A DNA stretch of 64,000 nucleotides from Bradyrhizobium sp. CSS354 (GCF_029051725.1 NZ_JAACFU010000008.1:62001-126000), one strand, 5' to 3'; numbered from the stretch's first letter, positions 32,277 through 44,051 are shown. The notes: generated by a model not told the origin, from the letters alone. Made by a program: numbers and translations.

Positions 32277-33302
32277 GTGAGTAACGATCCCGTCGTCGCG
32301 ATTGTCGGCGTCACCGGTGCGGTGGGCGCCGAATTCATCGCCACCATGGACAAGCGCGGCTTTCGCGTCGGCAAGCTCAAGGCGCTGGCCAGCGCCCGCT
32401 CGGCCGGCAAGACGGTGTCGTTCCGCGGGCAAGACGTCGTCATCGAGGAGCTGACCGAACGCGCCTTCGAAGGCGTCGACATCGCCCTGTTCTCCGCCGG
32501 CGGCAGCATCTCCAAGAAGTTCGCGCCGATCGCGGTCAAGGCGGGTGCCGTCGTCGTCGACAACTCCTCCGCCTTCCGCATGGACCCGAACGTGCCGCTG
32601 GTGATCCCCGAGATCAACGCGAACCGCATCCGCGACCACAAGGGCATCATCGCCAACCCGAACTGCGCCGCCATCACCGCGCTGGTGCCGCTGTGGCCGA
32701 TCCACCAGACCAACCGCATCAAGCGCGTGATCATCTCGACCTACCAGGCTGCCTCCGGCGCCGGCGCTGCCGCGATGGAGGAGCTGGTCGAGTCCACCCG
32801 CGCCAACCTCAACGGGCAGGTTTATACGCCGAAGGTGATGCCGCATCCTTACGCGTTCAATCTCTTCAACCACAACACGGCGATCGACCCCGACACCGGC
32901 TACAACGACGAAGAGACCAAGGTCATCAACGAAACCCGCAAGATCTTCGAGGACGACAACATCGCGATCGGCGTCACCTGCGTGCGCGTGCCGGTGTTGC
33001 GGGCTCATTGCGAGGCCATCACCTTTGAATGCGAGAAGCCGATCAGCGAGGATCAGGTCCGCGCCATCATGGCGCGAGCGCCCGGCGTCAGGATCGTCGA
33101 CGACCGCGCCAGGAACTACTTCCCGATGCCGATCGACGCCTCGGGGCAGGACGACGTCCTGGTCGGCCGCATCCGCAAGGACCTCAGCGACCCCTCCGGG
33201 CATTCGATCTCGATGTTCGTGGCGGCGGACCAGCTGCTCAAGGGCGCAGCGCTCAACGCGGTGCAGATCGCGGAGCTCTTGCCTCAGCGGGTGATGGCTT
33301 AG
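32277..33302 (+). CDS. asd: Aspartate-semialdehyde dehydrogenase
   Basis: 341 residues. NAD(P)-binding start (VAIVGVTGAVGAEF), active-site Cys130 in NPNCAAIT, and RVPVLRAHCEAITFE further on. The enzyme reduces aspartyl phosphate to aspartate semialdehyde (EC 1.2.1.11), the branch point to lysine/diaminopimelate, methionine and threonine. The start is GTG 32277 with GGAGG at 32267-32271; an in-frame ATG at 32265 lies before that signal. The unusual leader peptide and terminator upstream suggest control by threonine supply. A REP pair follows. Confidence 0.95.
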   Translation: MSNDPVVAIVGVTGAVGAEFIATMDKRGFRVGKLKALASARSAGKTVSFRGQDVVIEELTERAFEGVDIALFSAGGSISKKFAPIAVKAGAVVVDNSSAFRMDPNVPLVIPEINANRIRDHKGIIANPNCAAITALVPLWPIHQTNRIKRVIISTYQAASGAGAAAMEELVESTRANLNGQVYTPKVMPHPYAFNLFNHNTAIDPDTGYNDEETKVINETRKIFEDDNIAIGVTCVRVPVLRAHCEAITFECEKPISEDQVRAIMARAPGVRIVDDRARNYFPMPIDASGQDDVLVGRIRKDLSDPSGHSISMFVAADQLLKGAALNAVQIAELLPQRVMA

Positions 33303-33313
33303 CGCAAAAGTTG

Positions 33314-33407
33314 CGTAGTGTGGGTTAGCGAAGCGTAACCCACACTACGGTCTCCATCCGCAGAAACAGAAGTGGTGGGTTACGCCTTACGGCTAACCCA
33401 CCCTACG
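33314..33407. repeat. REP-type palindromic element pair
   Basis: Two imperfect palindromes: GTAGTGTGGGTTAGCG with CGTAACCCACACTAC at 33315-33348, and GGTGGGTTACGC with CGGCTAACCCACC at 33374-33402. This GTGGGTTA...TAACCCAC type recurs in Bradyrhizobium intergenic regions. The TAG stop codon of queA lies in the second element. Confidence 0.8.
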
Positions 33408-34476
33408 GCTCTGCCCGAAACAACAAACACGCATCGCCATACGAATAGAACCGATAGCCGGTCGCGATCGCGTGTGCATAGGCCTGTCGCATCGTCTCCA
33501 GCCCGGAGAATGCCGACACCAGCATGAACAGTGTCGACTTCGGCAAATGGAAATTGGTCAGCAAGACATCGACGGCGCGAAAGCGATAGCCGGGGGTGAT
33601 GAAGATCGACGTCTCGGCGGCGAACGGCTCAATGGTGCCGTCTTCGCCGGCTGCGCTTTCGAGCAGGCGCAACGACGTCGTGCCGACCGCGATGATGCGG
33701 CCGCCGTTCTTGCGCGCGGTGTTGAGCCGCTCCGCCGTCTCGGCCGAGAGCGTGCCCCACTCGGCGTGCATCTTGTGGCCCTCGGTGTCGTCCACCTTCA
33801 CCGGCAGAAAGGTCCCTGCCCCGACATGCAGCGTGACGCGATTGATGCCGACGCCGCGCGCGTGCAGCGCCTGCTCCAGCGCCGGGGTGAAATGCAGGCC
33901 GGCTGTCGGCGCGGCAACGGCGCCTTCATTCGCGGCGAACATGGTCTGGTAGTCGGCGAGATCCTGATCGTCAGGCGTGCGTTTCGAGGCGATGTAGGGC
34001 GGCAGCGGCGGGCTGCCGAGATCTGCGATGGCCTGATCCAATGTCGGGCCGTGGAACGAAAATGACAGCGTCACCTCGCCTTCTGCGCCCTTGGCCTCGA
34101 CTTCGGCGTCGAGATGGCCGAGCAGGCAGACCTTGCCCTCATTGCCAAAGCGGACGCGGTCGCCGGCCATGAGTTTCTTGGCGGGCTTCACCAGCGCCTG
34201 CCAGCGCGAGCCGTCGAGGCGTTTGATCAGGGTCGCCTCGATCTTCGGCTCGGTCTCGCGGCCGATGCGACGGCCTCTCAATTGCGCCGCGATCACCTTG
34301 GTGTCGTTGACGACGAGCTGGTCGCCCGGCTTCAGCCATTGCGGCAGCTCGGCGATGACCTGGTCGCGCAGCGTGCCGTGATCGACAACCAGCATCTTCG
34401 CGGAGTCGCGCGGGCTCGCCGGGCGCAATGCGATGCGCTCGGCGGGCAGGTCGAAATCGAAGAGGTCAGTACGCAT
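33403..34476 (-). CDS. queA: S-adenosylmethionine:tRNA ribosyltransferase-isomerase
   Basis: 357 residues. It transfers and isomerises the ribosyl part of SAM to preQ1-tRNA to give epoxyqueuosine (EC 2.4.99.17), the step after Tgt. Family marks are FDFDLPAERIALRPASPRDS at the start, FSFHGPTLDQAIADLGSPPL-like middle, APTAGLHFTPALEQAL, and the end NFHLPKSTLFMLVSAF and AYGDACLL-type region. Start ATG 34476. A longer version upstream (to 34839) covers a repeat and is rejected. The TAG stop is contributed by a REP element, so the last residues may be recent. Confidence 0.95.
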   Translation of the reverse strand: MRTDLFDFDLPAERIALRPASPRDSAKMLVVDHGTLRDQVIAELPQWLKPGDQLVVNDTKVIAAQLRGRRIGRETEPKIEATLIKRLDGSRWQALVKPAKKLMAGDRVRFGNEGKVCLLGHLDAEVEAKGAEGEVTLSFSFHGPTLDQAIADLGSPPLPPYIASKRTPDDQDLADYQTMFAANEGAVAAPTAGLHFTPALEQALHARGVGINRVTLHVGAGTFLPVKVDDTEGHKMHAEWGTLSAETAERLNTARKNGGRIIAVGTTSLRLLESAAGEDGTIEPFAAETSIFITPGYRFRAVDVLLTNFHLPKSTLFMLVSAFSGLETMRQAYAHAIATGYRFYSYGDACLLFRAEP

Positions 34477-34499
34477 CGCGTGCTCGGGGCCGCACAGTC

Positions 34500-34611
34500 G
34501 CTCCTCATCCTGAGGAGCGCGGAACGCGCGTCTCGAAGGATGAAGGCCCCGCTGCTGCAGCTCGGCCTTCATGGTTCGAGACGGCGCTACGCGCCTCCTC
34601 ACCATGAGGGT
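34500..34611. repeat. Long palindromic repeat (CTCATCCTGAGGAG type)
   Basis: The left arm CTCCTCATCCTGAGGAGC...GTCTCGAAGGATGAAGGCC and the right arm GGCCTTCATGGTTCGAGAC...CTCCTCACCATGAGGG are complementary over long stretches. The centre is GCTGCTGCAGCTC. It occupies the gap between queA and ppiB. I recognise the type as a dispersed Rhizobiales element by recollection. Confidence 0.7.
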
Positions 34612-34618
34612 TGAACGC

Positions 34619-35083
34619 CTACTCCGCGTCAGCCGCCATCCGCGCCTTGACGATCTTGTCGGGGTTCTGCACGGGCTCGCCGCGCTTGATCTTGTCGACG
34701 TTCTCCATGCCCTCGGTGACCTTGCCCCACACCGTGTACTGGTTGTCGAGGAAGCGGGCGTCGTCGAACACGATAAAGAACTGGCTGTCGCCGGAATCCG
34801 GGCTGGCGGCGCGCGCCATCGAGGTGGTGCCGCGCACATGCGACTCCTTGTTGAACTCGGCCTTCAGCTTCTTGCCGGAGCCGCCGGTGCCGGTGCCCTG
34901 CGGGCAGCCGGTCTGCGCCATGAAGCCGTCGATCACGCGATGGAACACGATGCCGTCGTAGAAGCCTTCACGCACGAGCTCCTTGATGCGCGCGACGTGG
35001 CCGGGCGCAAGATCAGGCCGCATCTCGATGGTAACGGGGCCCTGCGTGGTCTCGAGGATCAGGGTGTTTTCGGTGGCGCTCAT
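34619..35083 (-). CDS. ppiB: Cytoplasmic cyclophilin-type peptidyl-prolyl isomerase
   Basis: 154 residues without a signal peptide. The cyclophilin core has FHRVIDGFMAQTG with the catalytic Arg, then SQFFIVFDDARFLDNQYTVW. It speeds prolyl isomerisation in protein folding (EC 5.2.1.8). It overlaps the start-codon region of the gene before it (stop 35080, start 35083, ATGA-type), so the pair is translationally coupled. With ppiA it forms a duplicated cyclophilin set, one exported and one not. Confidence 0.93.
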   Translation of the reverse strand: MSATENTLILETTQGPVTIEMRPDLAPGHVARIKELVREGFYDGIVFHRVIDGFMAQTGCPQGTGTGGSGKKLKAEFNKESHVRGTTSMARAASPDSGDSQFFIVFDDARFLDNQYTVWGKVTEGMENVDKIKRGEPVQNPDKIVKARMAADAE

Positions 35084-35505
35084 GCTCGTCTCTCTTGGGT
35101 TGGGGGTGAAGTCCTGTCAGGTGAAGTTTTGCGGTTGCGAAACTGGATCGCGAATGGACGCCCCGCAGCGGCGCCGGCCATCGCATCGGTAAATGGCATC
35201 GGCGTGCAGCGTTGCAATGCCTCCATCACCGCGACCCGGTATTGCAGCCGGTCATCGTCGGAGGCCTCCGCGGATTCATAGGTAATCCTCGGATGGCCCA
35301 GAATGTTTCCAGCCCGGTTAAAACTCACGATGACGGTGATGTCGATCGGGCGGGCCCTGGCGGCGGGCGGCGGTTTCCAGCAGGTGCGCAGATGCCGGAA
35401 GATGTCCTGGATGGTGTTGACCTGTGCGTCCTCGGCGACCGCGCCGGGGACGCCGAGCAGCAGCACCGCGGCAATTAGCAGGAGCTTGCCACCGCTGCGC
35501 GCCAT
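35080..35505 (-). CDS. Exported protein, TonB/TolA C-terminal-like
   Basis: 141 residues. A signal peptide (MARSGGKLLLIAAVLLLGVP, then GAVAEDA) precedes a domain with IRHLRTCWKPPP and ITVIVSFNRAGNILGHPRIT, then QYRVAVMEALQRCTPMPFTD. That pattern (TCW...F...G.i...P.i..s....a...Ai....P..P.p) recalls TolA/TonB C-terminal domains. It lies between two cyclophilin genes, eight bases after ppiA, so a periplasmic envelope role is plausible. The two Cys may form a disulfide. Confidence 0.7.
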   Translation of the reverse strand: MARSGGKLLLIAAVLLLGVPGAVAEDAQVNTIQDIFRHLRTCWKPPPAARARPIDITVIVSFNRAGNILGHPRITYESAEASDDDRLQYRVAVMEALQRCTPMPFTDAMAGAAAGRPFAIQFRNRKTSPDRTSPPTQERRA

Positions 35506-35513
35506 CGCCTCTC

Positions 35514-36077
35514 CTACTTGATGTCGGAAGCGACCTGCACCTTCACCATCTTGTCGGGATCGGTGACGGTGCCGCCGCTTGATCCGGGAGGTGCCTTCTT
35601 CAGCTTGTCGACGACGTCCATGCCCTGCACGACCTCGCCGATCACGGTGTACTGGTTGTCGAGGCTGCCGCCGTCGGCGAACATGATGAAGAACTGCGAA
35701 TTGGCGGTGTCGACGCTGTCGCCGCGCCGGGCCATGCCGACGATGCCGCGCGCAAAATGCACCTTGGAGAATTCCTGCTTCAGGTTCGGATATTTCGAGC
35801 CGCCGGTGCCGTTAAAGTTCTGACCATCGCCGGTCTGCGCCATGAAGCCGTCCATGACGCGGTGGAACGGCACGTTGTTGTAATAACCCTCGCGCGCGAG
35901 CTGCTTGATGCGCTCGGCGTGCTGGGGCGCAAGGTCCGGCCGCAGCTTGATCACGATGCGGCCCTTGGTGGAGTCGATGACGATGGCGTTGGCCTTGTCG
36001 ACGCCGGCCGGCAAGGCTTGCGCGAAGGCCGGCACCGCGAACAGAACCGCGGCAACAAATGCGAGAATTCGGATCAT
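35514..36077 (-). CDS. ppiA: Periplasmic cyclophilin-type peptidyl-prolyl isomerase
   Basis: 187 residues. A signal peptide (MIRILAFVAAVLFAVPAFAQ) leads to a cyclophilin domain with PFHRVMDGFMAQTGDGQNFN and NSQFFIMFADGGSLDNQYTV. It acts on prolyl bonds of exported proteins. It is close to identical in layout to ppiB, but exported. It is followed by the TolA-like gene and ppiB and preceded by coaD, all on the minus strand. Confidence 0.93.
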   Translation of the reverse strand: MIRILAFVAAVLFAVPAFAQALPAGVDKANAIVIDSTKGRIVIKLRPDLAPQHAERIKQLAREGYYNNVPFHRVMDGFMAQTGDGQNFNGTGGSKYPNLKQEFSKVHFARGIVGMARRGDSVDTANSQFFIMFADGGSLDNQYTVIGEVVQGMDVVDKLKKAPPGSSGGTVTDPDKMVKVQVASDIK

Positions 36078-36118
36078 GCTAACTCCGGATCAGAGATGAG
36101 ACAGGAAACGCGCCGTTA

Positions 36119-36613
36119 TCAGGCGAATTTTGCCTTGAGCAGCGCCGCAACCAGCGGCGGGACGAAGGCCGAGACGTCCCCGCCCATGGCAGCGATCTGG
36201 CGCACCAAAGTGGCGGTGATCGGGCGGACCATGGGAGAAGCCGGCAGAAAGACCGTATGCACCTCGGGCGCCATGGCCTCGTTCATGCCGGCGAGCTGCA
36301 TCTCGTAGTCGAGGTCGGTGCCGTCGCGCAGGCCCCGAATCATGATCGTCGCACCGTGCTTGCGCGCCGATGTCACCGACAGATCGTCAAATGTCGCGGC
36401 TTCGAGCACGCAGCCGGCCTGGGCCGCCACCGGCCCACAGACGTCATGGAGCATCTTCAGCCGCTCCTCAGTCGAGAACAGAGGCTTCTTGCCGGGGTGC
36501 ACCCCGATCGCGACAACGAGCCTGTCGCACAGCGACACGCTGTGGCGGACCACGTCCAGATGGCCGTTGGTGATGGGGTCGAAGGAACCTGGATAGAAGG
36601 CAATGCGGGGCAT
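36119..36613 (-). CDS. coaD: Phosphopantetheine adenylyltransferase
   Basis: 164 residues. The nucleotidyltransferase signature is YPGSFDPITNGHLDVV, with the T/H-x-G-H motif, and the later RGLRDGTDLDYEMQLAGMN. It makes dephospho-CoA from 4'-phosphopantetheine and ATP (EC 2.7.7.3), the next-to-last CoA step. Start ATG 36613 follows AGGAC by eight bases; the in-frame GTG two codons before is less likely. Confidence 0.95.
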   Translation of the reverse strand: MPRIAFYPGSFDPITNGHLDVVRHSVSLCDRLVVAIGVHPGKKPLFSTEERLKMLHDVCGPVAAQAGCVLEAATFDDLSVTSARKHGATIMIRGLRDGTDLDYEMQLAGMNEAMAPEVHTVFLPASPMVRPITATLVRQIAAMGGDVSAFVPPLVAALLKAKFA

Positions 36614-36861
36614 GGCCACGTCCTACCGCGCCCTGCCCGGCCCGGCAAGCCGGTCCGGTTCCCTGGCGGTTTTTCCGCAAGAACCGCGTCGGAATGCGCC
36701 CAATTGTTTCGTCCTGAGGGCGGCCACGAAACAAAACGGAGCGCGAACGAAACCATTTCCCGCGTTCGCGAAGACGTCCGGAAACTGGACATGGTTACTA
36801 ATCCGGCCAACGAACGACGGGCCGCACACTGGGCGTAGCGGCCGCATCACAGGGGACTGTC

Positions 36862-37119
36862 ATGATCAAGGCTCTTTCGGCGATCGCCATCTCTGCGTGT
36901 GTTGCTGCCGCCCTCACCCTCCTGCCCGGCTTCGCCCCGACCGTCGAGGCGAGCGTGCCGCAGCCGCTCGCCAAGAGCGACCGGCTCGATATCCGCACGG
37001 TCGGCAAGGACTGCTCGCAGCAGGCCTGGCCGAACTTCGAGGCGTCCTGCCTTCGCCAGGCCGGCACCAAAGCCAATATCCGCGAGGCTCGCCTCGTGAC
37101 TGCCAACCGCACTCCGTAG
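36862..37119 (+). CDS. Small secreted protein
   Basis: 85 residues. Signal peptide (MIKALSAIAISACVAAALTL) and a short mature part containing KSDRLDIRTVGKDCSQQAWP and FEASCLRQAG, with two cysteines spaced for one disulfide. This is a repeatedly seen exported protein type in Bradyrhizobium; function unknown. It begins a plus-strand insert into the minus-strand coaD-gyrA order. Confidence 0.7.
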   Translation: MIKALSAIAISACVAAALTLLPGFAPTVEASVPQPLAKSDRLDIRTVGKDCSQQAWPNFEASCLRQAGTKANIREARLVTANRTP

Positions 37120-37227
37120 CGAGATCTGTCAGTTTCTCGTCAGGAAACTTTCCGGTAAGTCCCAACGATAACCCCCAAAATAAACCCCATGGATATTTGC
37201 GACGTCCCGTCGCAGACTGCCTGATGC

Positions 37228-37259
37228 TCGCGCCCGTCGGAATGACCCGTCGGGCGCGA
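37228..37259 (+). other. Strong hairpin in the kup leader
   Basis: TCGCGCCCG (37228-37236) and CGGGCGCGA (37251-37259) form a 9-bp stem, extended by a three-pair inner stem. It ends 19 bases before the TTG start of kup, with CGGGGGG between. It may control translation or transcript stability. There is no T-run, so it is not a normal terminator. Confidence 0.6.
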
Positions 37260-37278
37260 TCCCATCGGGGGGTCGCCA

Positions 37279-39189
37279 TTGTCCAGTACGCCCGCGGTTG
37301 CCTCCGGCCATCAACCTGATCCACTGCCACTTGCGATGACCATGGGCGCCCTCGGGGTGGTCTATGGCGATATCGGCACCAGCCCCCTCTACGCCCTGAA
37401 GGAAGCCGCCAAGGCCGCCGCCCACGGCGGCACATTGACGAACGATGCCGTTCTGGGCGTTGCCTCCTTGATCCTCTGGGCATTGCTGCTGATCATCTCG
37501 CTGAAATATGCGCTGTTGATTCTGCGTGCGGACAACCGCGGCGAAGGCGGCATCGTCGCCCTGCTGGCCTTGCTGCATGCCCGCAACGCCCAACCCGGCA
37601 CCTGGCGCGCGCATCTGCTGGTCGTCGGCCTCGTCGGCGCCGCGCTACTGTACGGCGACGGCGCGATCACGCCGGCCATTTCCGTGCTCAGCGCCATCGA
37701 AGGTCTGAAGGTCGACGCCCCCTCGCTCGCGCCGGCGGTCGTGCCCGTGACCATCGTCATCCTGATCGGACTGTTCATGATGCAGAAGCAGGGCACCGGC
37801 TTCATCGGCCGCATCTTCGGACCGGTGATGCTCGCCTGGTTCTTCGTGCTGGCAGCGCTCGGCATCCACGGCATCGTCAAGGCGCCGGCGGTGCTGGCGG
37901 CGCTGAGCCCGCTCTATGCGTTCGACTTCCTGATCCACCAGGATTTTCATGTCTCCTTCGCGATCCTGGGTGCCGCCTTCCTCGCCGTGACCGGCGGGGA
38001 GGCCATGTATGCCGACATGGGGCATTTCGGCCGCCTGCCGATCCGGCTGGCCTGGTTCGCGATCTGCCTCCCCGCGCTGGTGCTAAACTATTTCGGCCAG
38101 GCCGCACTGCTGATCACCGACCCCACCATGATCGAAAATCCGTTCTTCCAGCTCTGCCCTGACGCCCTGCATTATCCGCTGGTCGCCTTCTCTGCGGTCG
38201 CGACCGTGATCGCCTCGCAGGCGATCATTTCCGGCGTGTTCTCGCTGACCCAGCAGTCGATTCAGCTCGGCTTCCTGCCGCGCATGCAGATCCGTCACAC
38301 CACGAGCGACGCGATCGGCCAGATCTACGTGCCGCTGGTGAACTGGCTGCTCGCCGCCGCAACCCTCGGCGCCGTGCTGAGCTTCGGCAGTTCGGAGGCG
38401 TTGGCCGGCGCCTACGGCATCGCGGTGTCGCTGTTGATGGCGATCACGACGCTGCTCGCTGCCCTGGTCGCGATCCAGTGGGGCTATTCGCCGTGGCTCG
38501 TGGTGGCCGTGAACGGCTTCTTCTTCGTGATCGACGTGATCTTCTTCTCGGCCAATTCGATCAAGCTGTTCGAGGGCGGCTGGTTTCCGCTGATGCTCGC
38601 GGGCTTCGTCGCCTTCCTGATGCTGACCTGGCGCAGCGGCGTGAAGCTCGTCGAAGCGGCACGCGCGAAGCTGCGCCAGCCCGAGGAGGATCTGATCGAG
38701 ACCGCGGTCAACAAGTGCACCGCGAGACTCCCCGGCACCGCAGTGTTCCTGGCGTCGGCGGCGCGCGGGGTGCCGCTGGCGTTGACCCAGTTCGTCAAGC
38801 ACAACCATGTGCTGCACGAGCGCATCGTCCTGGTCACCGTGTTGATCGAGGAGCTTCCTCACATCGCCGACGAAGACCGCATCGAGGTGATCGAGATCAT
38901 TCCCGGCATTACCCGCGTCATCCTGCATTACGGCTTCATGCAGAACCCGACGATCTACGACGGGCTGACCCTGGCATGCCGCCACGGCACGCTGCCCGGC
39001 GTCGACCTCTCCGACATCACCTATTACGTCGGCCGCGAGACCATCATCCCGCGCGAGGACGTGCCGGGCATGTGGGTCTGGCGCGAAACCGTGTTCGCCT
39101 TTCTGCAACGCAACGCCGAACGCTCCGCCGCGTTCTTCGGCGTGCCGACCAAGCAGGTGGTCGAGTTCGGCACGGAGCTGGAGATTTAG
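37279..39189 (+). CDS. kup: Kup-type potassium uptake protein
   Basis: 636 residues with twelve membrane helices. The family start is LGVVYGDIGTSPLYALKEAA, then GDGAITPAISVLSAIEGL and YADMGHFGRLPIRLAWF, with a cytoplasmic C-terminus (about 480-636). It takes up K+ with protons. Bradyrhizobium has several kup copies and this one cannot be numbered from sequence. Start TTG 37279 begins a short polar N-terminus before LAMTMGALGVVYGDIGT and has CGGGGGG upstream; no ATG gives a better fit. It interrupts the minus-strand coaD-gyrA arrangement. Confidence 0.93.
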   Translation: MSSTPAVASGHQPDPLPLAMTMGALGVVYGDIGTSPLYALKEAAKAAAHGGTLTNDAVLGVASLILWALLLIISLKYALLILRADNRGEGGIVALLALLHARNAQPGTWRAHLLVVGLVGAALLYGDGAITPAISVLSAIEGLKVDAPSLAPAVVPVTIVILIGLFMMQKQGTGFIGRIFGPVMLAWFFVLAALGIHGIVKAPAVLAALSPLYAFDFLIHQDFHVSFAILGAAFLAVTGGEAMYADMGHFGRLPIRLAWFAICLPALVLNYFGQAALLITDPTMIENPFFQLCPDALHYPLVAFSAVATVIASQAIISGVFSLTQQSIQLGFLPRMQIRHTTSDAIGQIYVPLVNWLLAAATLGAVLSFGSSEALAGAYGIAVSLLMAITTLLAALVAIQWGYSPWLVVAVNGFFFVIDVIFFSANSIKLFEGGWFPLMLAGFVAFLMLTWRSGVKLVEAARAKLRQPEEDLIETAVNKCTARLPGTAVFLASAARGVPLALTQFVKHNHVLHERIVLVTVLIEELPHIADEDRIEVIEIIPGITRVILHYGFMQNPTIYDGLTLACRHGTLPGVDLSDITYYVGRETIIPREDVPGMWVWRETVFAFLQRNAERSAAFFGVPTKQVVEFGTELEI

Positions 39190-39206
39190 TCTAGCTAGAC
39201 AGTGCA

Positions 39207-39290
39207 GTAGCCCGGATGGAGCGCAAGCGTAATCCGGGACAGCCGTTCGAATGAAGAACCCGGATTTCGCTTGCGCTCCACCCGGGCTAC
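39207..39290. repeat. REP-type palindromic element (GTAGCCCGGATG type)
   Basis: The left arm GTAGCCCGGATGGAGC...AATCCGGG and right arm CCCGGATTTCGC...GCTCCACCCGGGCTAC are inverted copies around AGCCGTTCGAATGAAGAA. It sits in the kup-gyrA convergent gap and shares sequence with the element at 48577. Confidence 0.85.
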
Positions 39291-39303
39291 GGGGGGTGAC
39301 GCA

Positions 39304-42048
<2,745 letters not shown>

Positions 42049-42421
42049 GGGGAAATCCGGTGAGGTTTTATCTGGGAATCATATAGCGCATCGAGCCTCT
42101 GATAACCACCCTCGCGGCGTTCTGGGAAGCGCTTTTTCCGCCTATTTTTCCAATAACTTAAGCCCTTGCGAGCGGTGTCTTGGACAGCCCCCGCATCGAC
42201 CTTGCAAAATTGCCGGTCACGCGTGGAAAACCGCGCGCCGAGCTTGCCCCATCAGCGCGTTTACCAAGCCGCAATCCGAGCTCAACCCAAACATGAAGCG
42301 GGCCCGGAAATCCCGAGCCCGTCCTGCCGATTAGTGGGATTTTCTGACACGAGATGAGAAGCGCCGACCCATCCGGCCGGCGCATCCGCATCGAGACGCC
42401 GCGTTCTCAGAACCTGATCGC
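42049..42421. other. Intergenic region between gyrA and ssb
   Basis: 373 bases without a supportable gene. It contains the gyrA promoter region and, near 42299-42321, a GGGCCCGG...CCGAGCCC hairpin after ssb that lacks a T-run. Confidence 0.5.
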
Positions 42422-42919
42422 TCAGAACGGGATATCGTCGTCCATGTCGCTGTTGCGGCCACCGCCGCCGGCCGCAACAGGGCGCCGCGGTGCGCTGCTG
42501 ACGGGACCGGAGGAGCCGAAATCGCCGCCCGGCTCGTCGCCGAAGCTGCCGCCACCGCCGCCGCCGCTACGGCCGTCCAGCATCGTCAGGGTGGAGTTGA
42601 AGCCCTGCAGCACGACTTCGGTCGAGTACTTTTCGACACCGCTCTGGTCGGTCCATTTGCGGGTCTGGAGCGCACCCTCGACGTAAATCTTGGCGCCCTT
42701 CTTCAGATATTGTTCGGCGACCTTGCAGAGCCCTTCATTGAAGATCACGACGCGGTGCCACTCGGTCTTTTCCTTGCGCTCGCCGGTCGCCTTGTCGCGC
42801 CACGTCTCCGAGGTCGCGACGCTCAGATTGGCGATCGGCCGCCCGTCTTGGGTGCGGCGGATTTCGGGATCCTTGCCGAGATTTCCAACCAGAATGACCT
42901 TGTTGACGCTTCCCGCCAT
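42422..42919 (-). CDS. ssb: Single-stranded DNA-binding protein
   Basis: 165 residues. The OB-fold domain (1-115) starts GSVNKVILVGNLGKDPEIRR and has EWHRVVIFNEGLCKVAEQYL. A Gly/Pro-rich linker follows and the conserved acidic tip is DMDDDIPF, which recruits repair and replication proteins. It protects ssDNA in replication, repair and recombination. An SOS box GTTC-N7-GTTC lies 166 bases upstream at 43085-43099, so SOS control is likely. Confidence 0.97.
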   Translation of the reverse strand: MAGSVNKVILVGNLGKDPEIRRTQDGRPIANLSVATSETWRDKATGERKEKTEWHRVVIFNEGLCKVAEQYLKKGAKIYVEGALQTRKWTDQSGVEKYSTEVVLQGFNSTLTMLDGRSGGGGGGSFGDEPGGDFGSSGPVSSAPRRPVAAGGGGRNSDMDDDIPF

Positions 42920-43084
42920 CTCCGCTCTCCACTCCGAATGCCACTGAATTCAAGAAGGCCGGTCCGCTCCCCGCGTTCCGCCGTGCCCGTCGAGGCGACC
43001 CTATACGCTCGCCGAACGCTTGCGGCCGCCGATCCGTCCGTCACCCCTCGGGTTATCCCCACATATAGCATCGACCTCCAGTTC

Positions 43085-43099
43085 GTTCCAGATTTGTTC
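43085..43099. promoter_or_regulatory. LexA (SOS) box upstream of ssb
   Basis: GTTCCAGATTTGTTC matches the alphaproteobacterial SOS box GTTC-N7-GTTC exactly. It is about 166 bases before ssb. The gap 42920-43379 has no other supported feature. A second GTTC overlaps at 43081. Confidence 0.75.
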
Positions 43100-43379
43100 T
43101 TGGCGAACGACAGCACTGAATGTGTGGGATCGATCGCCAATGTGCTGTGAAAAGGCACGCCCCAAGAGGAACCTTGTGGGTTCCCGGAAAGGAAGGAAGG
43201 CTTGCCCTCTATGGGAACAATAGGTCAGCAACTGCACCATTTTCAGGCTGCTGTGGCTTTCCAGTGACACAACTTGCGGCTTCAATGGTGTAAGTACGGC
43301 CTCAGTTGGGCAAGTGAGTCCGATGCCCTTCCCTATCGTGGAAGGCACAATCAGAAACTGGGACTGGGATTAGTTGAAA

Positions 43380-44051
43380 ATGAAAAAGGTTTTGTTGGCT
43401 TCGGCCTGTTTGTTCGCTCTCGCTGCCCCGGCTTCGGCCGCTGATCTCGCGGCGCGCCCCTACACCAAGGCCCCGGTGGCCATGGCTTCGGTCTACAACT
43501 GGACCGGCTTCTACCTCGGTATCGTTGGCGGCGGCGCTTGGGAAGACTCCTCGACCGACCCGAAGGTGAAGGGCGGTTTCGTCGGTGGCACCGCCGGCTA
43601 CAACTGGCAGACCGGCAACGTTGTGTTCGGTCTCGAGGCCGATGCTGCATGGGCTGACCTCAGCGCGTCGGCGCTGGTGGGCGGCCTCACCCTGTCGAAC
43701 AAGATCGACGCACTGGGCACCGTGCGCGGCCGCATCGGCTACGCCGTCAACAATGTCCTGTTCTACGGCACTGGTGGTTACGCCTGGATCGACAACAAGC
43801 TGACCCTCAGCGTCCCCGGCGTGAGCGTTTCTGACACCAAGCTGCGCTCCGGCTGGACCGTCGGTGCGGGCGTCGAAGCGTTCTTTGCCCCTCAGTGGTC
43901 GGTCAAGGGCGAGTACCTCTATCGCAGCTTCAGCGGCGAGACGTACTTCTCCGGCATCGGTCTCCCGTTCAACACGGGCACGGACAGCTTCCACACCGTG
44001 CAGGTCGGCGTGAACTATCACTTCGGGGGCCCAGTGGTCGCCAAGTACTGA
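43380..44051 (+). CDS. Outer-membrane beta-barrel protein (Omp25/Omp31-like)
   Basis: 223 residues. A signal peptide (MKKVLLASACLFALAAPASA) precedes an eight-stranded beta-barrel typical of rhizobial OMP_b-brl proteins: YNWTGFYLGIVGGGAWEDSS, LGTVRGRIGYAVNNVLFYGT, and the end GVNYHFGGPVVAKY. Porin-like surface proteins of this kind are abundant in Bradyrhizobium. An exact inverted repeat covers its stop codon (44043-44062) and an intrinsic terminator follows. ATG 43380 is preferred over the TTG at 43374. Confidence 0.9.
   Translation: MKKVLLASACLFALAAPASAADLAARPYTKAPVAMASVYNWTGFYLGIVGGGAWEDSSTDPKVKGGFVGGTAGYNWQTGNVVFGLEADAAWADLSASALVGGLTLSNKIDALGTVRGRIGYAVNNVLFYGTGGYAWIDNKLTLSVPGVSVSDTKLRSGWTVGAGVEAFFAPQWSVKGEYLYRSFSGETYFSGIGLPFNTGTDSFHTVQVGVNYHFGGPVVAKY

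Noticed and set aside
34477..34839. N-terminal extension of queA to 34839
   Set aside because: The extension covers a palindromic repeat and the opposite frame of ppiB. The family start is MRTDLFDFDLP.
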